A stretch of DNA of 64,000 nt from Hawksworthiomyces lignivorus (taxonomy: Eukaryota; Ascomycota; Sordariomycetes; Ophiostomatales; Ophiostomataceae): positions 1 to 64,000 of the forward strand of contig NTMA01000065.1 in NCBI GenBank assembly GCA_002917075.1, given 5' to 3'. A program made the translations under genes and the position numbers. Of this stretch, positions 12,017-23,341 are shown one piece after another (the stretch's first letter is position 1; the number at the start of each line of letters is the position of its first letter). The notes beneath the pieces were generated by a model. The model did no database searches, was not told where the DNA came from, and saw only the letters and a list, made by a program, of their open reading frames with translations.

Positions 12017-13669
12017 ATGTCGTTTCCCGTGGCCGTACAGTCGGCCATTTTCTATTTTATGGCCTGCACCCCGTGCATGTCCGCCCGCAACCGGTACCGT
12101 GCGAAAAAGAAGTTTGACAAAGAACGCAAAGAACGAGCGGCACTTGAAGAAGAAGAACCTCCTCTCTATCGCCACCCGAGTCCCTTCAACGTTAACCCAT
12201 ACTGGCAAGAAGAGATTATGATGGGCCCTAGTTTACCAAAAAAGGGCCGCGGCAACAAAAATCCAAGCCAACGAAAGCTCACCAGCGCCGGAAAAGAGAG
12301 CAGCTTGGCTACACGCAGCAGTCTTGCCATTAGCAGCCACGGTGTGCCGACCAATGGAGCTAGCGAAGATGGAGGTATGACTACAGTAGGGGAAGTGAAT
12401 ATTGGAAGCAGAGCTGGAGCGAACGCCACAGATCATATAAGCGCGCCTAGCAGTGGTGTTGGCGCAACAGTAGCGACCGTACCGCCACCGGCAAGCCCCA
12501 CCCTTGTTCCAGACGATGCTCGCAGCATGAGCATGGTGGAAGCATCAGCTACAATCACTGGGTCAAGTCATGAAGGTTGGAACCACAAGCGGTATCAGAG
12601 GGAGGACGAGGAGCTCTGGGGTCATGAACCATCTAGGACGCATAAGCTTATGGACGCTATCGTCAAAGCCGGCTCTTCGGCCGGCCGTTTACTCGAAAGC
12701 ACACTAGGGAAGGAGAAGAATGTTACAGATGCAGACCGCGCTAATTTTTATGCACCAACAATCATTCATCCACCCGTCAATGACTACCACCCACCTGTGG
12801 TGTCGAATAAGCCTCCCCATAAGGATGCTCTGCGCTGGATGCTGCAACCACCTCCCCCAGCCAAGGTAATGGAGGGCAAGGTCCCCGTCAGTCGAAGCAC
12901 GAGCGTTGCGAGTTCAGTAAATGGCGGGGCCGGAAGGAGATCCGCAGCAGCAGGGTCAGAAGCGTCTCTCACACGCAGAATGGCTTTGGAAGCGAGGTTA
13001 CGCAGAGCCGACTCGACTGCCAGTGGCATGGTTAACCATGGAAGGGCAAGAGCATCATCATCCGCCGAAGAGGTTGGGGCCCCCAGTGACAAGAATATGG
13101 CCGTTGCTGCCAGCCCCAGCCGATCTGTTTCTCGGAAATTGGCTGTAGCCGGAGAATTCAGGCCGAAGAGCCAGCAGCGTTCGAACTATCAGGATAGAGC
13201 CCGGAGCCGAAGCGGCAGTCTAACGTCTTCTCAAGAAGATCCGTGGTGGTCTTCCGATGAGGACGAACCAATGCGAACCAAATGGCGGCTCCCTAAGTCC
13301 GCTGTAGCGGCAGGTAGCTCAGCAACTGGAGCCCAATTAGCGGTGGATCCGTTTAACACCAGAGGCAATTCGAATGCAGACGTCAATGGCGAACGTTCGG
13401 CTGCTGCTGGTAGCCGAGCCATACCGGCAGCTCCTCAAGCAGCGCCTCGCAAACGCTCCAAGCTAGAGACTATCATGAGCTCTGATGCCAGTGGCAAAGC
13501 CGAAGTTGGAGTAACTTCTGAAGATGGCACGGAGAACACTACCGCAGCTGTTACGGCTAAAATTAGCACAGTGGCTGAGGCAGGTGACAACAGCAACGAT
13601 AGATCCAAACCACAGCATCTTCGTTCAGCAGACTCTTCGTTGGACAGCGGTCTCGCTCTATCGGCATGA
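12017..13669 (+). CDS. Conserved fungal membrane-associated protein, disordered
   Basis: A single exon of 550 residues in a good start context (GACAAAATGTCG). The N-terminus has a short hydrophobic stretch with two cysteines (AIFYFMACTPCMSARNRYR) followed at once by a very basic segment. This suggests membrane attachment, perhaps with cysteine acylation, and a cytosolic body. The block around residues 52-75 (YRHPSPFNVNPYWQEEIMMG) is the part I recognise as shared with a widespread uncharacterised Pezizomycotina family. The remaining 470 residues are Ser/Ala/Gly/Pro-rich and probably disordered, with short ordered-looking islands: EELWGHEPSRTHKLMDAI near residue 200 and DPWWSSDEDEPMRTKWRLP near 410. 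No catalytic motif is seen, so function is unassigned. Confidence 0.8.
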   Translation: MSFPVAVQSAIFYFMACTPCMSARNRYRAKKKFDKERKERAALEEEEPPLYRHPSPFNVNPYWQEEIMMGPSLPKKGRGNKNPSQRKLTSAGKESSLATRSSLAISSHGVPTNGASEDGGMTTVGEVNIGSRAGANATDHISAPSSGVGATVATVPPPASPTLVPDDARSMSMVEASATITGSSHEGWNHKRYQREDEELWGHEPSRTHKLMDAIVKAGSSAGRLLESTLGKEKNVTDADRANFYAPTIIHPPVNDYHPPVVSNKPPHKDALRWMLQPPPPAKVMEGKVPVSRSTSVASSVNGGAGRRSAAAGSEASLTRRMALEARLRRADSTASGMVNHGRARASSSAEEVGAPSDKNMAVAASPSRSVSRKLAVAGEFRPKSQQRSNYQDRARSRSGSLTSSQEDPWWSSDEDEPMRTKWRLPKSAVAAGSSATGAQLAVDPFNTRGNSNADVNGERSAAAGSRAIPAAPQAAPRKRSKLETIMSSDASGKAEVGVTSEDGTENTTAAVTAKISTVAEAGDNSNDRSKPQHLRSADSSLDSGLALSA

Positions 13670-14902
13670 TTCTGATGTCGTACAATTCGTATCCTATTGA
13701 CATCAATACGCGCGCACATACACAAACCTACGTAACTCATGAAATTTTTTTTCTACTCTCATACATTCTCAGGCTGGAAACGAACCTCTTTAACGGAATC
13801 GGATAACCATTACTACTGGATTAGCGGCAGCATTTCTGTCTTGGTTTCATTTGTCTTTTATTTTCATTTTCTCGTTTATCAGCTTATTTGCATGGCATAT
13901 TGGTCTACCATTATTGCATATTAAGTCTTTCTGTTGGAAGCATGGCAAGGGAGTTTCATTATTAGGCACCAAAGACGGCATGGGATCTTGGGATTGTTTT
14001 GTTTTTTTCTGCTCCTGTTGTGCAAAAAAAGGGGCGAATCATTCGCGTTGCAAACCTTGGGCTGACGAGAGCCTTTCAGCTTTTTGCTTTAACAAAAAAA
14101 ATGGTCTCTCAACTAAAATAGGGCTGTCTTTACAACATTTGGCTAGTTTCCCATCATACAATTGAGCTCAGTTTGTTGCGTTTGTCTGGCCCAGTCGTAA
14201 GATAGTTGACCGATTTCACCGCTCATGCAAACCAAGAATGGTTCAATGACGTCTTTCCCACTAATGACCTTTGTTAGTGGCCCGTGATAGCAGAATGGGC
14301 GCTGTGCTTCCAGGCCGACCCACTTGACCAACGTGGGGTAAGAGATAGCATCAGCAGTCCTGCCATATTAACACGTCAAATGCAGAAGCCGAGAGAGCAG
14401 ATCAGAAGCGTTGGCATCGTCTAACATGGATGATTAACTCGGGACCTGTTGCGCGATTGTCTTAGTCCGCTTCCCCCATTTCGGTGCCATCCAACGGGTG
14501 GTAAGACTGCTATGGGATATATAGTGATTCCCCTCCCTCTTTTCTAGAAAAGACGTAGAAAAGAACAGAAAGCCCTTGAAAGCTGTTCCGTTTGTCCACC
14601 CGGGTGTCTCGACTGGCTTAACATGTTTTGAACACTCTTGAGCACTTTACAAGATCTATTTATTAGTCGCCTGTTTGATCTTTTTTGGATTAGTATTTGC
14701 CGGAACAGCGACCTCTCATGATTCTCGCGGCACGCAACTCGCCGTCATCCCACTTTCTTCCATCTTGAGCACCGGAGCACACAGAGCTTGGCATGAGTTT
14801 CAGCTGCCCGATATACTATATTAGATATCAACGAGACCCATCGCCTCCATTCTAGCTCACTTCTTCTACAATTCTTGAAGCTAGAAGTCATCAACCGCCA
14901 TA
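13670..14902. other. Intergenic region
   Basis: About 1.2 kb. It holds the 3' region of the gene ending at 13,669 and the promoter of the gene starting at 14,903. A T/A-rich element (ATACTATATTAGATATC) lies about 90 bp before the latter start. No gene seen. Confidence 0.45.
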
Positions 14903-15972
14903 ATGGGCTCCATCGATGTTGATTCGGACGAGTTCATCGTCCTTGTTACGGGATTTGCTGTAAGCCCCTCCTTTCACTTTTCGTTGTGCCAAAACGCTAC
15001 GTAGCGGCTACTAATCACAAATCACAATAGCCCTTTAAATCTGAATATCCCCAGAACCCCTCATGGGAGATTGCCCATGGGCTGCCCTCTTATCTTCCGC
15101 CGAGAGCTAAGAAGGCGATAGCCGCGGCTGCAGCAGCAGCCTCAGCGCAGTTGACAACAGCGGGCAGCGAAGCAGCAGCAGAGGAAACCCTGCCGCCTGT
15201 TCGTATTATTGTCTACCCCGAGCCGATCTGGGTCAATTACCAGGTCGTGCGGAAACTCGTGCCCCATTTCTGGGACGACGTGGGCCGTGCAGCTCCGGGT
15301 GAGGGATCGGTGGAGGGCGGGTCCGCCGTGTTTCCACCTGGATTCGCGCTGCCGCCGCGCGTGGACCTCGTGCTGCACATTGGCATGGCGGGGCCGCGCC
15401 TGCACTACGCGCTGGAGCGCGTGGGCCGGCGCGACGGCTACGGGATGCGCGACGTCGATGACCAGCTGCTGGGCGACACGGCGGCGGACCGCAGCGACCC
15501 GAATTGGGTCTGGTACGGCGTGCCGCCCGCGCTGGAGTCGCACCTGGACCTGGACGACGTGCTGCGGCGCTGGCGCGACTACGTGCCCCACGTCGACCTG
15601 CGCATCTCCGTCGACGCCGGCCGCTACCTGTGCGACTTCCTCTACTTCTCGTCGCTGGCCCACATCTACCGGAAGAACAAAGAGGACAGCGACAAAAACC
15701 GCGAGACCGGCGGCGCGCCCGATCCCCGCTACAGCCGCCGGCGCGTGGCCTTTCTGCACGTGCCCGCATCCGCCGCGCCCGAGCGCATCGCCGCGGGCCG
15801 CGACCTAGTGATCGAGTTGATCCGTTCGCTGGTGGAGTCGGAGGTGGCGGCGCGCAAGGAGGAAGCGGCCGGCAGGAGGGCGAAGCTGACTGGGGAGGAG
15901 GCGTCGCCCGCAGCCGTCGACACGTCCGTGCCTGGCGCCGACGTGGCCACGGGCAAGTGGTACAGAGACTAG
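14903..15972 (+). CDS. Pyroglutamyl-peptidase I-like cysteine peptidase (C15)
   Basis: A peptidase family C15 protein, expected to remove N-terminal pyroglutamate from peptides in the cytosol. Two exons: 14903-14959 and 15031-15972 encode 332 residues; the intron is phase 0 with GTAAGC/AATAG ends. Joining the exons recreates the family opening VLVTGFAPFKSEYPQNPSWEIA. The catalytic set appears intact by comparison with bacterial enzymes: Glu in ALERV (about residue 148), Cys in AGRYLCDFLYF (about 220) and His in AFLHVP (about 262). It is about 115 residues longer than bacterial C15 enzymes because of inserts at about 45-70 and 230-250 and a C-terminal tail, as usual in fungi. Exon 2 is much richer in G+C than the flanking DNA. 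It converges on the OYE gene. Confidence 0.85.
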
Positions 15973-16411
15973 AAGAGACTTTTAATTCCTGGCACGGCTT
16001 GGACGGATTCGGGTGGACAGCACAGCGAAGGGGGAGTTTACAGGCGGCGCAATGTAATTTGTATCTCTGTTTCGGTTATATATTTCGCGCAACGGTCTCC
16101 TGCAAAGCTATTCACCTGTGTTGGTGTGACCTGCTCCTTTGTGAATCCTTTTTTCATATGCGTCTGACGTCATCTTACCAACCAGCTGCTAGAACTAAAG
16201 TGCAGTTTCTGCGAGAGTATCCTAGCAACATGGCACAGGTTCTAGAACTGACATAAGCTCTGTATGATAACTTAATTCTGCAAATTCTATTGTATGTACA
16301 TTCTTTCTGTCTTTATCATCACGCTCTATACGATAATGCTATCTCATTGGCAACCGAAATGACCCCGACCCCCTTCGCAGCCTCCCTTTTCTCTACTTTG
16401 CCTAGGTGATT
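15973..16411. other. Convergent intergenic region
   Basis: About 440 bp between the stops of two convergent genes, much less G+C-rich than either. It should contain both 3' UTRs. No gene seen. Confidence 0.5.
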
Positions 16412-17826
16412 TCACATCTTTGGAGGCATGATCGCCCGAAGATACTGATTCGGCCACCGCACATTCAGACCCAACTCCTTCGCCGTCCGCAGCACGAATT
16501 CGGGCTCGCGCAGGAACTGCCGCGCCACGAAGGTGAGATCGGCCTCGACGAGGCGGCCGCCCTCGACGCCACCTTTCTGACTGACCTCTTTGGCTATCTG
16601 GGGCGAGTTAATCATGCCGACGGCGCCGATGAGCAGCTGCTCGTCAGGGATGCCGTCGGCGCGCAGGGCCTTGCGTACGGCGGCGGCCAGGTCGATCTGC
16701 ACGTAGGGGTGGATGGTCATCTTCTGCGCGCGGCTGTTGCCGGCGGAGCTGACGTCCAGCAGGTCGGCGCCCCACTGCGGCAGCAACTTGGCCAGGCGGA
16801 CGGTGTCCTCGAGCGTCCAGGACGGCTCGTTGGTGTACTCCAGCCACTCGGTGGCCGAGACGCGCACAAAGAGGGGCATCGTGTCCGGGATGGCGCCGCG
16901 CACGGCCTCGACGATCTCCTTGAGCAGGCGGATGCGGTTCTCGAAGCTGCCGCCGTACTCGTCGGTGCGTTTCTATGTTTAATTGTTAGTAAACTGAGGG
17001 GATCTCCTAATTTTGTCGGGCTGCCTGTCCAAAAAGAAACAAAAGCAAAAAAAAAAAAAAAACACACATTCGAAACCGGCGACATAAATTCGGCCGCAAG
17101 GTAGCCGTGTGCACCGTGGATCTCGATGACGTCGAAGCCGGCGGTCACGGCGCGCTTGGCGGCGGTAGCGAAGCTCTCGAGCAGGGAGCGGATGTCGTCC
17201 TTGGTCATAGCGAGGGGGTCGGCCCAGTCCGGGGCGTACCTCTGAGCGGACGGCGCCCAGAGGTTGTTCGGCCAGCCGCCGCTCTCCTCGGGGACGAACT
17301 GGTGCTCGCCGCGCTTGGTCTCCAGCCACGGCGGCAGCGTGCTGGCCTTGCGGCCAGCGTGCGCCAGCTGGATGCCCGCCTTGTGGCCCTGGCTGTGCAC
17401 AAAGTCGGTGATGCGCCGCAGCGGCGCGATCTGGCTGTCCTGCCACAGGCCCGAGTCCTCGGGCGAGATGCGGCCGTTGGGCGTCACCGAGGTGGCCTCC
17501 ACAATGGTCAGGCCGGCGCCTTTCAGGGCGAACTGGCCCAGGTGCACCAGGTGGAAGTCGGACAGGTGGCCCTCGTCGGCCGAGTACATGCACATGGGGG
17601 AGACGACGAACCGGTTGGCCACGGTGACGCCGCGGATGGTGAGCGGCGTGAACAGGGTCGGGATCGCCGGCTCAGCGGCGGCGGCACCATCCTCCGCCAC
17701 CGGGGCCGGCAGAACTGTGCCAGCCCGCGGGTTCTGTGCCGGAGTGTAGTAAGGGACACCGGCAGCGGGCAGGTTCACGGTCTTGGAACCGCGGGTGGTA
17801 ACACCGGTCGGCAGAGAGGAGCTCAT
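16412..17826 (-). CDS. NADH:flavin oxidoreductase, YqjM-like Old Yellow Enzyme
   Basis: A cytosolic FMN-dependent ene-reductase of the thermophilic-like/YqjM class, reducing activated C=C bonds with NAD(P)H. Two exons: 17068-17826 and 16412-16972, 439 residues. The TIM-barrel begins at about residue 58 (LFTPLTIRGVTVANRFVVSP). The class-diagnostic cysteine stretch SPMCMYSADEG follows, then HLGQFALKGAGLTIVEAT, GIQLAHAGRKAS, the substrate-binding HGAHGYLAAEF, and after the intron KRTDEYGGSFENR. The intron (16973-17067, phase 0) starts GTGTG and then runs into about 17 T, a tract just after the donor. The N-terminal 57 residues are an extension relative to bacterial YqjM. GC-rich coding sequence generates long spurious antisense frames. 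Confidence 0.9.
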
Positions 17827-20800
17827 TCTGATAGTATTTGAAAGTGGTGATGTAAGTGATTGGGATGTGAAGAGAGGCGAGTGTTCGCAGCGAAGAGGTC
17901 TGAGGGATGCTAGATTGACTTTTCTGTTTCGTTAGGAATCGGGACCTTGGCCTGCTTTATATAATTTTTTGGGATATTTTATCTACTGACACAAACGAAG
18001 CCGTTTTGCCATATTGCAATACAACCTTTTCTACAGATGCAAGATGTTAGATGCTAGATGTGGTTCAGCCTTCCCTACAAACGGAACAAGCCGAGCCAGC
18101 GTAAGGTGTAGAATGGCGTGTGTGTAAGTGGTTTAAAGTTAATCCCCGGCTGATTGCTAATCTACGGGGCAAAGTTACTGGGAGAAAAAAATGGACGGCC
18201 GGTACGACTCATTCCCAATGGGGACGGGACAGGAGGCTATCGGGCCTCGGTAGAGCCGAGTCTTGCAGGACATACTGTCTCTCGACTGTTAGGAAAAAAT
18301 CGGGAGATGGGAAAAAGTCCGAAAGTCCTTTCTTCTTCTCCAATTTAGTAACTCGCCGAATCTTCTCTCAGATTGCTGTCTCTTAAACTGGGTTTTCCTC
18401 CCTTCTGTCTAATGCAAACGGCTCGGGGCGCGAGACTTAATGGCGAATCGCGTGTTGTATGCAGAGAAATCGACGAACGTGAATGGCGGGCGATGGCGAT
18501 TCCCCAGTCTTTTTTTTGTTCCTCGGCTCTCGATGACAAAGGCTAGAAGAAAGTTCATCCGACGGAGGCTAAAATTGAATCAATTCAATCAGCAAACACC
18601 ATTGAACGCTTATCGGAGACATTACAGATTTTTATGTTCTTATTTTATTTTATTTCATTTTTGCTTGAACTCTTATTACGATACTTTGTCAGTAAGTCAT
18701 GTCTCCTTCTTTGTCAGTGTTCGGTCCTGGAAAGCTGCCATTTCGCCGTCTCCCGCTTGAAACTTTGCGTGGCTTTGAAATGCGTACACGTCATGGTCTG
18801 AGAAGTATCGTGCATATTGAAAATATTTGGAGGCATCTGGCAACTTCTTTCTAGAAAGGGAAGGTAGTCGGTGTCGGGTTTTGGTGTTATCTAGGAACGT
18901 GGTTCTCACAGCTGGATGTGAAGCACGCTGATGAGCGAACGGGACAATATAAAGCTGAGAACATGCCGCCATCCTAAAATAATACGGGCACCATACCAAA
19001 GGAGAAGACTGGCAAACCCATTGCAAATATAAGTAGCAGGATGTCCATCCTTGGGTTAGCCCGCCTAAGTTCGGTGCTTTGCAATTGGTGTGCTGTTTGC
19101 CATTCGCCTTGCTTTGCTTCATCTGATTCGTATTTTCTACGCAAGAGATGCTGTGAAACGAATAAACTTGTTTGAAACATCTTCCCAGCATTCGTCTGAA
19201 GGTCTCCCCAGCTAAATCCCCTGTATTGTGCAACACCGGCCAGGGCCTTGCGTCTACCCCTTTACCTACCTGGTCTTGCTGTGTTTATCACGGCGTAAAT
19301 GCGGCGTATTTACTAATGTTTAGAGACCGTTGAGGATAAATTGCACAATCAAGTGTAGATGCTTGCTACTTTTTTCCTCCTCCATCCCAGCACATTTGGC
19401 ATCGCATAGTTGAGGTAGGCTACTTTGCAGCCCGCCTTGCATCGAGGCTGCCACACGAAACTCAAGAAAGAGGAGTCGATTCGGTGAAAGAAGCGGCCAG
19501 GACCAGCTCTGAACGAGATACAGCAATACAAGGCGCATTATGGCCGGTCCCATGCTGCACTGACAGCCCGCGCATATGTGAGAAAACATAGAGAAAGACA
19601 GACGAGAGCAAGATGCAGGAAAAGACAGAAAGAAGCAACACAAAGAGAAGGCCAGTGCTCGTCTCATTTTATTTTCTTTGGGTCTGTTAAGCAAGAAGTA
19701 GATCACCTGCACGCAATATATGCAAGCTCTAATGACTGAGCTACATGCAGCTTTAATGCAATATCGCACACAGCAATTTTTCGTAGTTCCCTGATAGTTA
19801 ACAAAATGAATTATATGCATTGAGGCGAGAACGTGAACTCGCTTTAAGTACCTGCAAACGACGGATTGAAGCTTAAGTTTGCCGAGACAAATGAGACAGC
19901 GCGGACCTCTTAGCGCGGTGGGACACTGTTACATGGCTTGTAGGTGTTGTCTGGCGCTAGTACTAATTTCTGCTAAGGCGAGCAGGTGCAGCGTTTCAAC
20001 TGCCATGACAAGTTCGCTACTAAAGTATGGAGAACGGAGTATGTAATACGTGTACTCGTACAGCTTAAACGGAAGGAAGCCGCAATCCATCGTTTTAGCA
20101 CCCTTGCCTTTGGAGTCAGCTCGTGCTCCTATTCAAGTCATAATGTGGATGCAGCTGCGCTTTCCTCTCCTTCTCTCCTTCCTTGTTCAGAAATCCCACT
20201 TCTGCACAAACCAACGGCAATAACATCGCGGCAGATATAAATAGCAGAGCAGGAATGAAGGATCAAGGTCGTGGCACGTGTATAACAAGAGGCTGAACAA
20301 AGCCACTGGAACGTACAACGCACATATCGTTCTCGAGTGTGCAACATGGAAATGTACAACGGAGCAGTTCCCTCCTCTTTCTTGTTAAACCTCCTTGTAT
20401 GCGTGTATGTAGAATTGACGGCCCCTCAAAAATTGCCTCTGGTGGTGCAGGTAGCACGGACATGCCTACCCAAAAGAAATTTTGAGTTTGGAGAGCATGG
20501 TTCCGCTCTGCCTTGGGGCGCTCCTGTTCTTATCCTTCTTATCATTACGACTAGCTCCTTGTCCGCCAGTTAGGAAGGGGGAGCTGTAAAGGGCCTGGCC
20601 ACTCAGGGGCAGTGCTTTTGTGAATCGGGTATGTCGTAGAGTGTTATAGGTGCGCGTGTGTGCGTGTGTGTGTGTACGGAGTACGTCGCTCGTTTCGCAC
20701 GGCGCAATCACACTACAAGCTTACACGCAGCCACGAGATTGGAGCGACATGGGTAGTGGAGAAGCTCGCGAAACAAAGTGAAACAGCAGAATCACACCTC

Positions 20801-21758
20801 AACAGCACCAAACTCCCATCAGCAAGGAACCTTCTGCCCCGCTTGGCCACAATAGTGCGAAACGAGACAAGGCAGGCGAAATAATTAAGGAGGGAGTATT
20901 GTGTAATAGGGGCCGAATTTTCTCTAATTATATTGGCACAACCTGTGCCCTTGCTGCTCTGCTACCTAAGCATAGACGAAAGGGATCTTGGGAGCGAAGA
21001 TTGATCTATGGGTCGGTACTCCGTAGAAGTGGCTTTAATGCAAGAAAAAAAAAATAGAGGTCAGGAGGAACAGCTGTACGCAGTGGCAAGGGCGATGAAG
21101 AATAAGCCATCAAGCTCAATACCGGTTCGAGAGATAAATAGCGTGCGATAATGGCGCTGCGGGAAGGCTACGAGAGTGATTGAGACAGGATGTGAGTTAC
21201 TACTACATGACACAAGCGAAGAATCGAAGACTCCCAAGGACCGTTCTAAGTGGACGGTCTATGAAGCACTGGTGCGTAAAGGGACAAGGGGGGCGAACGC
21301 TCCTCTTTGCCATGCTTTGTTTGCCTCTGTGCTCTTTCATCCATCCCATCCACTCTCGTCCATCCTCTACTTCGAATGGCCCTGCTTTTTTGCTGCATCA
21401 GATTTCGGCGCCCCGCTTTCCGTACCAGCGGACTCATCGGTCCATTCCCTCTTCGGTCCCAAATGGATACTGACCCAAGCACGTTGCAATCGTATCTTAT
21501 GGAGCATTGCAGCACAACCTAAGCTCTATCAAGAGCAGAGCCCGCTCTCCTCAGGGGGCGTATGTTAGATGCACTCATACAAGAACACGAAGCTTCGCTC
21601 CTTTTCTAATGTCGTCGAGTGGTCGTCATACCAGCGTGGTTCGATTATCAACGCCAATTTTGTCTGCATTCTTTCGTTTATCGTAAGTTCATGCTATTTG
21701 ATCATAGCAACACAACCTGATACGTTCTGTACGCCTCAGCAGTGTGCTTTCTGGTGCT
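17827..21758. other. Long divergent intergenic region
   Basis: About 3.9 kb between divergent genes with no supported gene. Direct observations: a TG-rich microsatellite at 20,651-20,675 and two exact copies of ACTCCGTA (20,675-20,682 on the minus strand, 21,018-21,025 on the plus). A 166-residue open frame at 19,320-19,820 (minus) contains a signal-peptide-like segment but no domain. Confidence 0.45.
20651..20675. repeat. TG microsatellite
   Basis: A 25-bp alternating TG/CG tract (TGCGCGTGTGTGCGTGTGTG and onward), directly abutting a TACGGAGTAC motif. Confidence 0.8.
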
Positions 21759-23032
21759 ATGGCAACCAAGTAAGTGATACCTTACAGGGAAAAGATATTA
21801 TCCAAGAGTGACCAGAATCTAACATTTTCAGATCTTCATCTGATCTCATCCGCGTTCTCGTTGGACCGAGCCAAAGAGAGTTCGTTGTTCATAAGGAACT
21901 CCTTTGTGCAAGCAGCGCCTTCTTTCGGGACAGCATCGATGCCGTCCCAGATGCCCTAGCAGCGGCTTCTCTTGAGTCACCATCCTCATCTCCGGCTTCC
22001 TCTTCAACTTTTCCTGCGTCTTCTGCGGCTCCGGCCCCTCTTGCCATATGGCTCGCCGGCGAATCCGCCGGTGTGTTTGAGCTCTTTGTACTATGGCTCT
22101 ACCGACGCCACGCCTTCCGGACTGTGGTTGACGAGGCTGTGACCATCCTTATTGCTAAGCGTGGCCAGAGCGAAGAAATCGACTTGCGTCCACCATCAGA
22201 GCAGCCATCATCACGTCCTCGCTCTTCAGTGACTCCTTACACCTCTTCCGTGTCCAAAACAACCCCATCACAAAAGTCCGAGACCCTCTCAGCTGCCCAA
22301 AATTGCAGTGACATGCATTGGAATCTAGTCAATCTTCACTTATTTGCCGCCTTGATCGATATTCCAGCTCTCCAGGATGTGGTCATGGACACCCTCCAAG
22401 ATTTGTACCTTCGATTCGACTGGGTAGCGACACCTCGCTTCATTCGCTTCCTCTATGTTGAGAGCGATCCCTTCGCAGCCTTCCGTCTCCGCAAATGGGC
22501 AGTCGCTTTGTTGGCTTGGACCCTTGCAAATCGAGGTCCGATCATAAGCCAGGCTGGAAGTCATGCAAGCCAGGCTAGTCGCATCAGCTATGACGGAGAC
22601 ACAGAAGAGCTTCGTCGTCTCCTTGATGAGACGCCTCAGCTATTTGCCGACTATGACGCTCATCTCACCAAGATGATTGCAAGCAGAGCAGATCCACGTA
22701 TCAAGAACCCACAGCTGCGAATTCCGAGCAACCATCTACGCCGCGAAGACCGTAACTTTGGTTTCCGTCAATGCTCTTTCCACAGTCATCGCCGCGCTGT
22801 CCGCGAGGGTCGTTGCCCTCACAGTTCTACTATGGGCAAAGTTGTTTATGATGCGGCTCCTACAGCTTCCAAAGCCAGCCACCAGGCTAGCAAACACGGA
22901 CCTTCATCTTCCTTATCGTCGACGTGCTCAAGTATCATGTCAGAACCGCGGCTAGCCGACTTGCCTGTTTGGTCACCTCTCTCAGCAACCACACCTGGCT
23001 TTGCCCCCCTAGGGATGGAGTCAACGATTTAA
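21759..23032 (+). CDS. BTB/POZ-domain protein
   Basis: A BTB/POZ protein, a family used for dimerisation and as cullin-3 adaptors; the fungal ones are mostly uncharacterised. Proposed exons: 21759-21769 (an 11-nt first coding exon, ATGGCAACCAA) and 21832-23032, 403 residues. The intron has GTAAGT, a branch-like CTAAC and TTTTCAG. Joining gives MATKSSSDLIRVLVGPSQREFVVHKELLCASSAFF, a canonical BTB opening (xxVxVGxxxxxFxVHKxxLCxxSxFF). The second BTB part continues FELFVLWLYRRHAF and, after a Ser/Pro-rich insert (about 130-180), a helical region LVNLHLFAALIDIPALQDVVMDTL. The C-terminal 120 residues are basic and disordered-looking with no recognised domain. It converges on the GH5 gene. The exon 1 choice is inferred. 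Confidence 0.8.
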
Positions 23033-23341
23033 GACAGCTTGTTTCTGTTTTCTTATCTCTTTTATTTTATTTTTTTTCTTTTGTTCTTTTACTTCTTTTC
23101 TTGACGCTCATTTATTGCATAGGTGGTAGAGTTAAACGCTTCCACGAATAGGGTACATGAGAAATGATTTTTACGGCCTTGATGGGTTATATTAGACGAG
23201 CCTAATAGGAGGTTCATGGTGTTTCGGCGTATGGCTTGTCTCTACTTTTGAGACTTTCTTTATTTTATACATGTATATCAACATTACACTTTTTTTCACT
23301 TCTGCACTGTTATTGAGAATTTACTAAAAGAATTCACCGAG
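23033..23341. other. Convergent intergenic region
   Basis: About 310 bp between the stops of two convergent genes, T-rich on the plus strand. It should contain both 3' UTRs. Confidence 0.5.

Noticed and set aside
15142..15759. Minus-strand open frame of 205 codons over the C15 peptidase exon
   Set aside because: Antisense shadow of a GC-rich exon with intact catalytic motifs on the other strand.
16406..17104. Long plus-strand open frame opposite the OYE gene (also 17107-17841)
   Set aside because: It is antisense to a well-supported enzyme; high G+C and third-position bias create such mirror frames. The residues show no domain.
19320..19820. Possible small secreted Cys-containing protein (internal signal-like segment)
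   Set aside because: No homology pattern, no clear start and no splice-site support; a hydrophobic run in AT-rich DNA is not enough.
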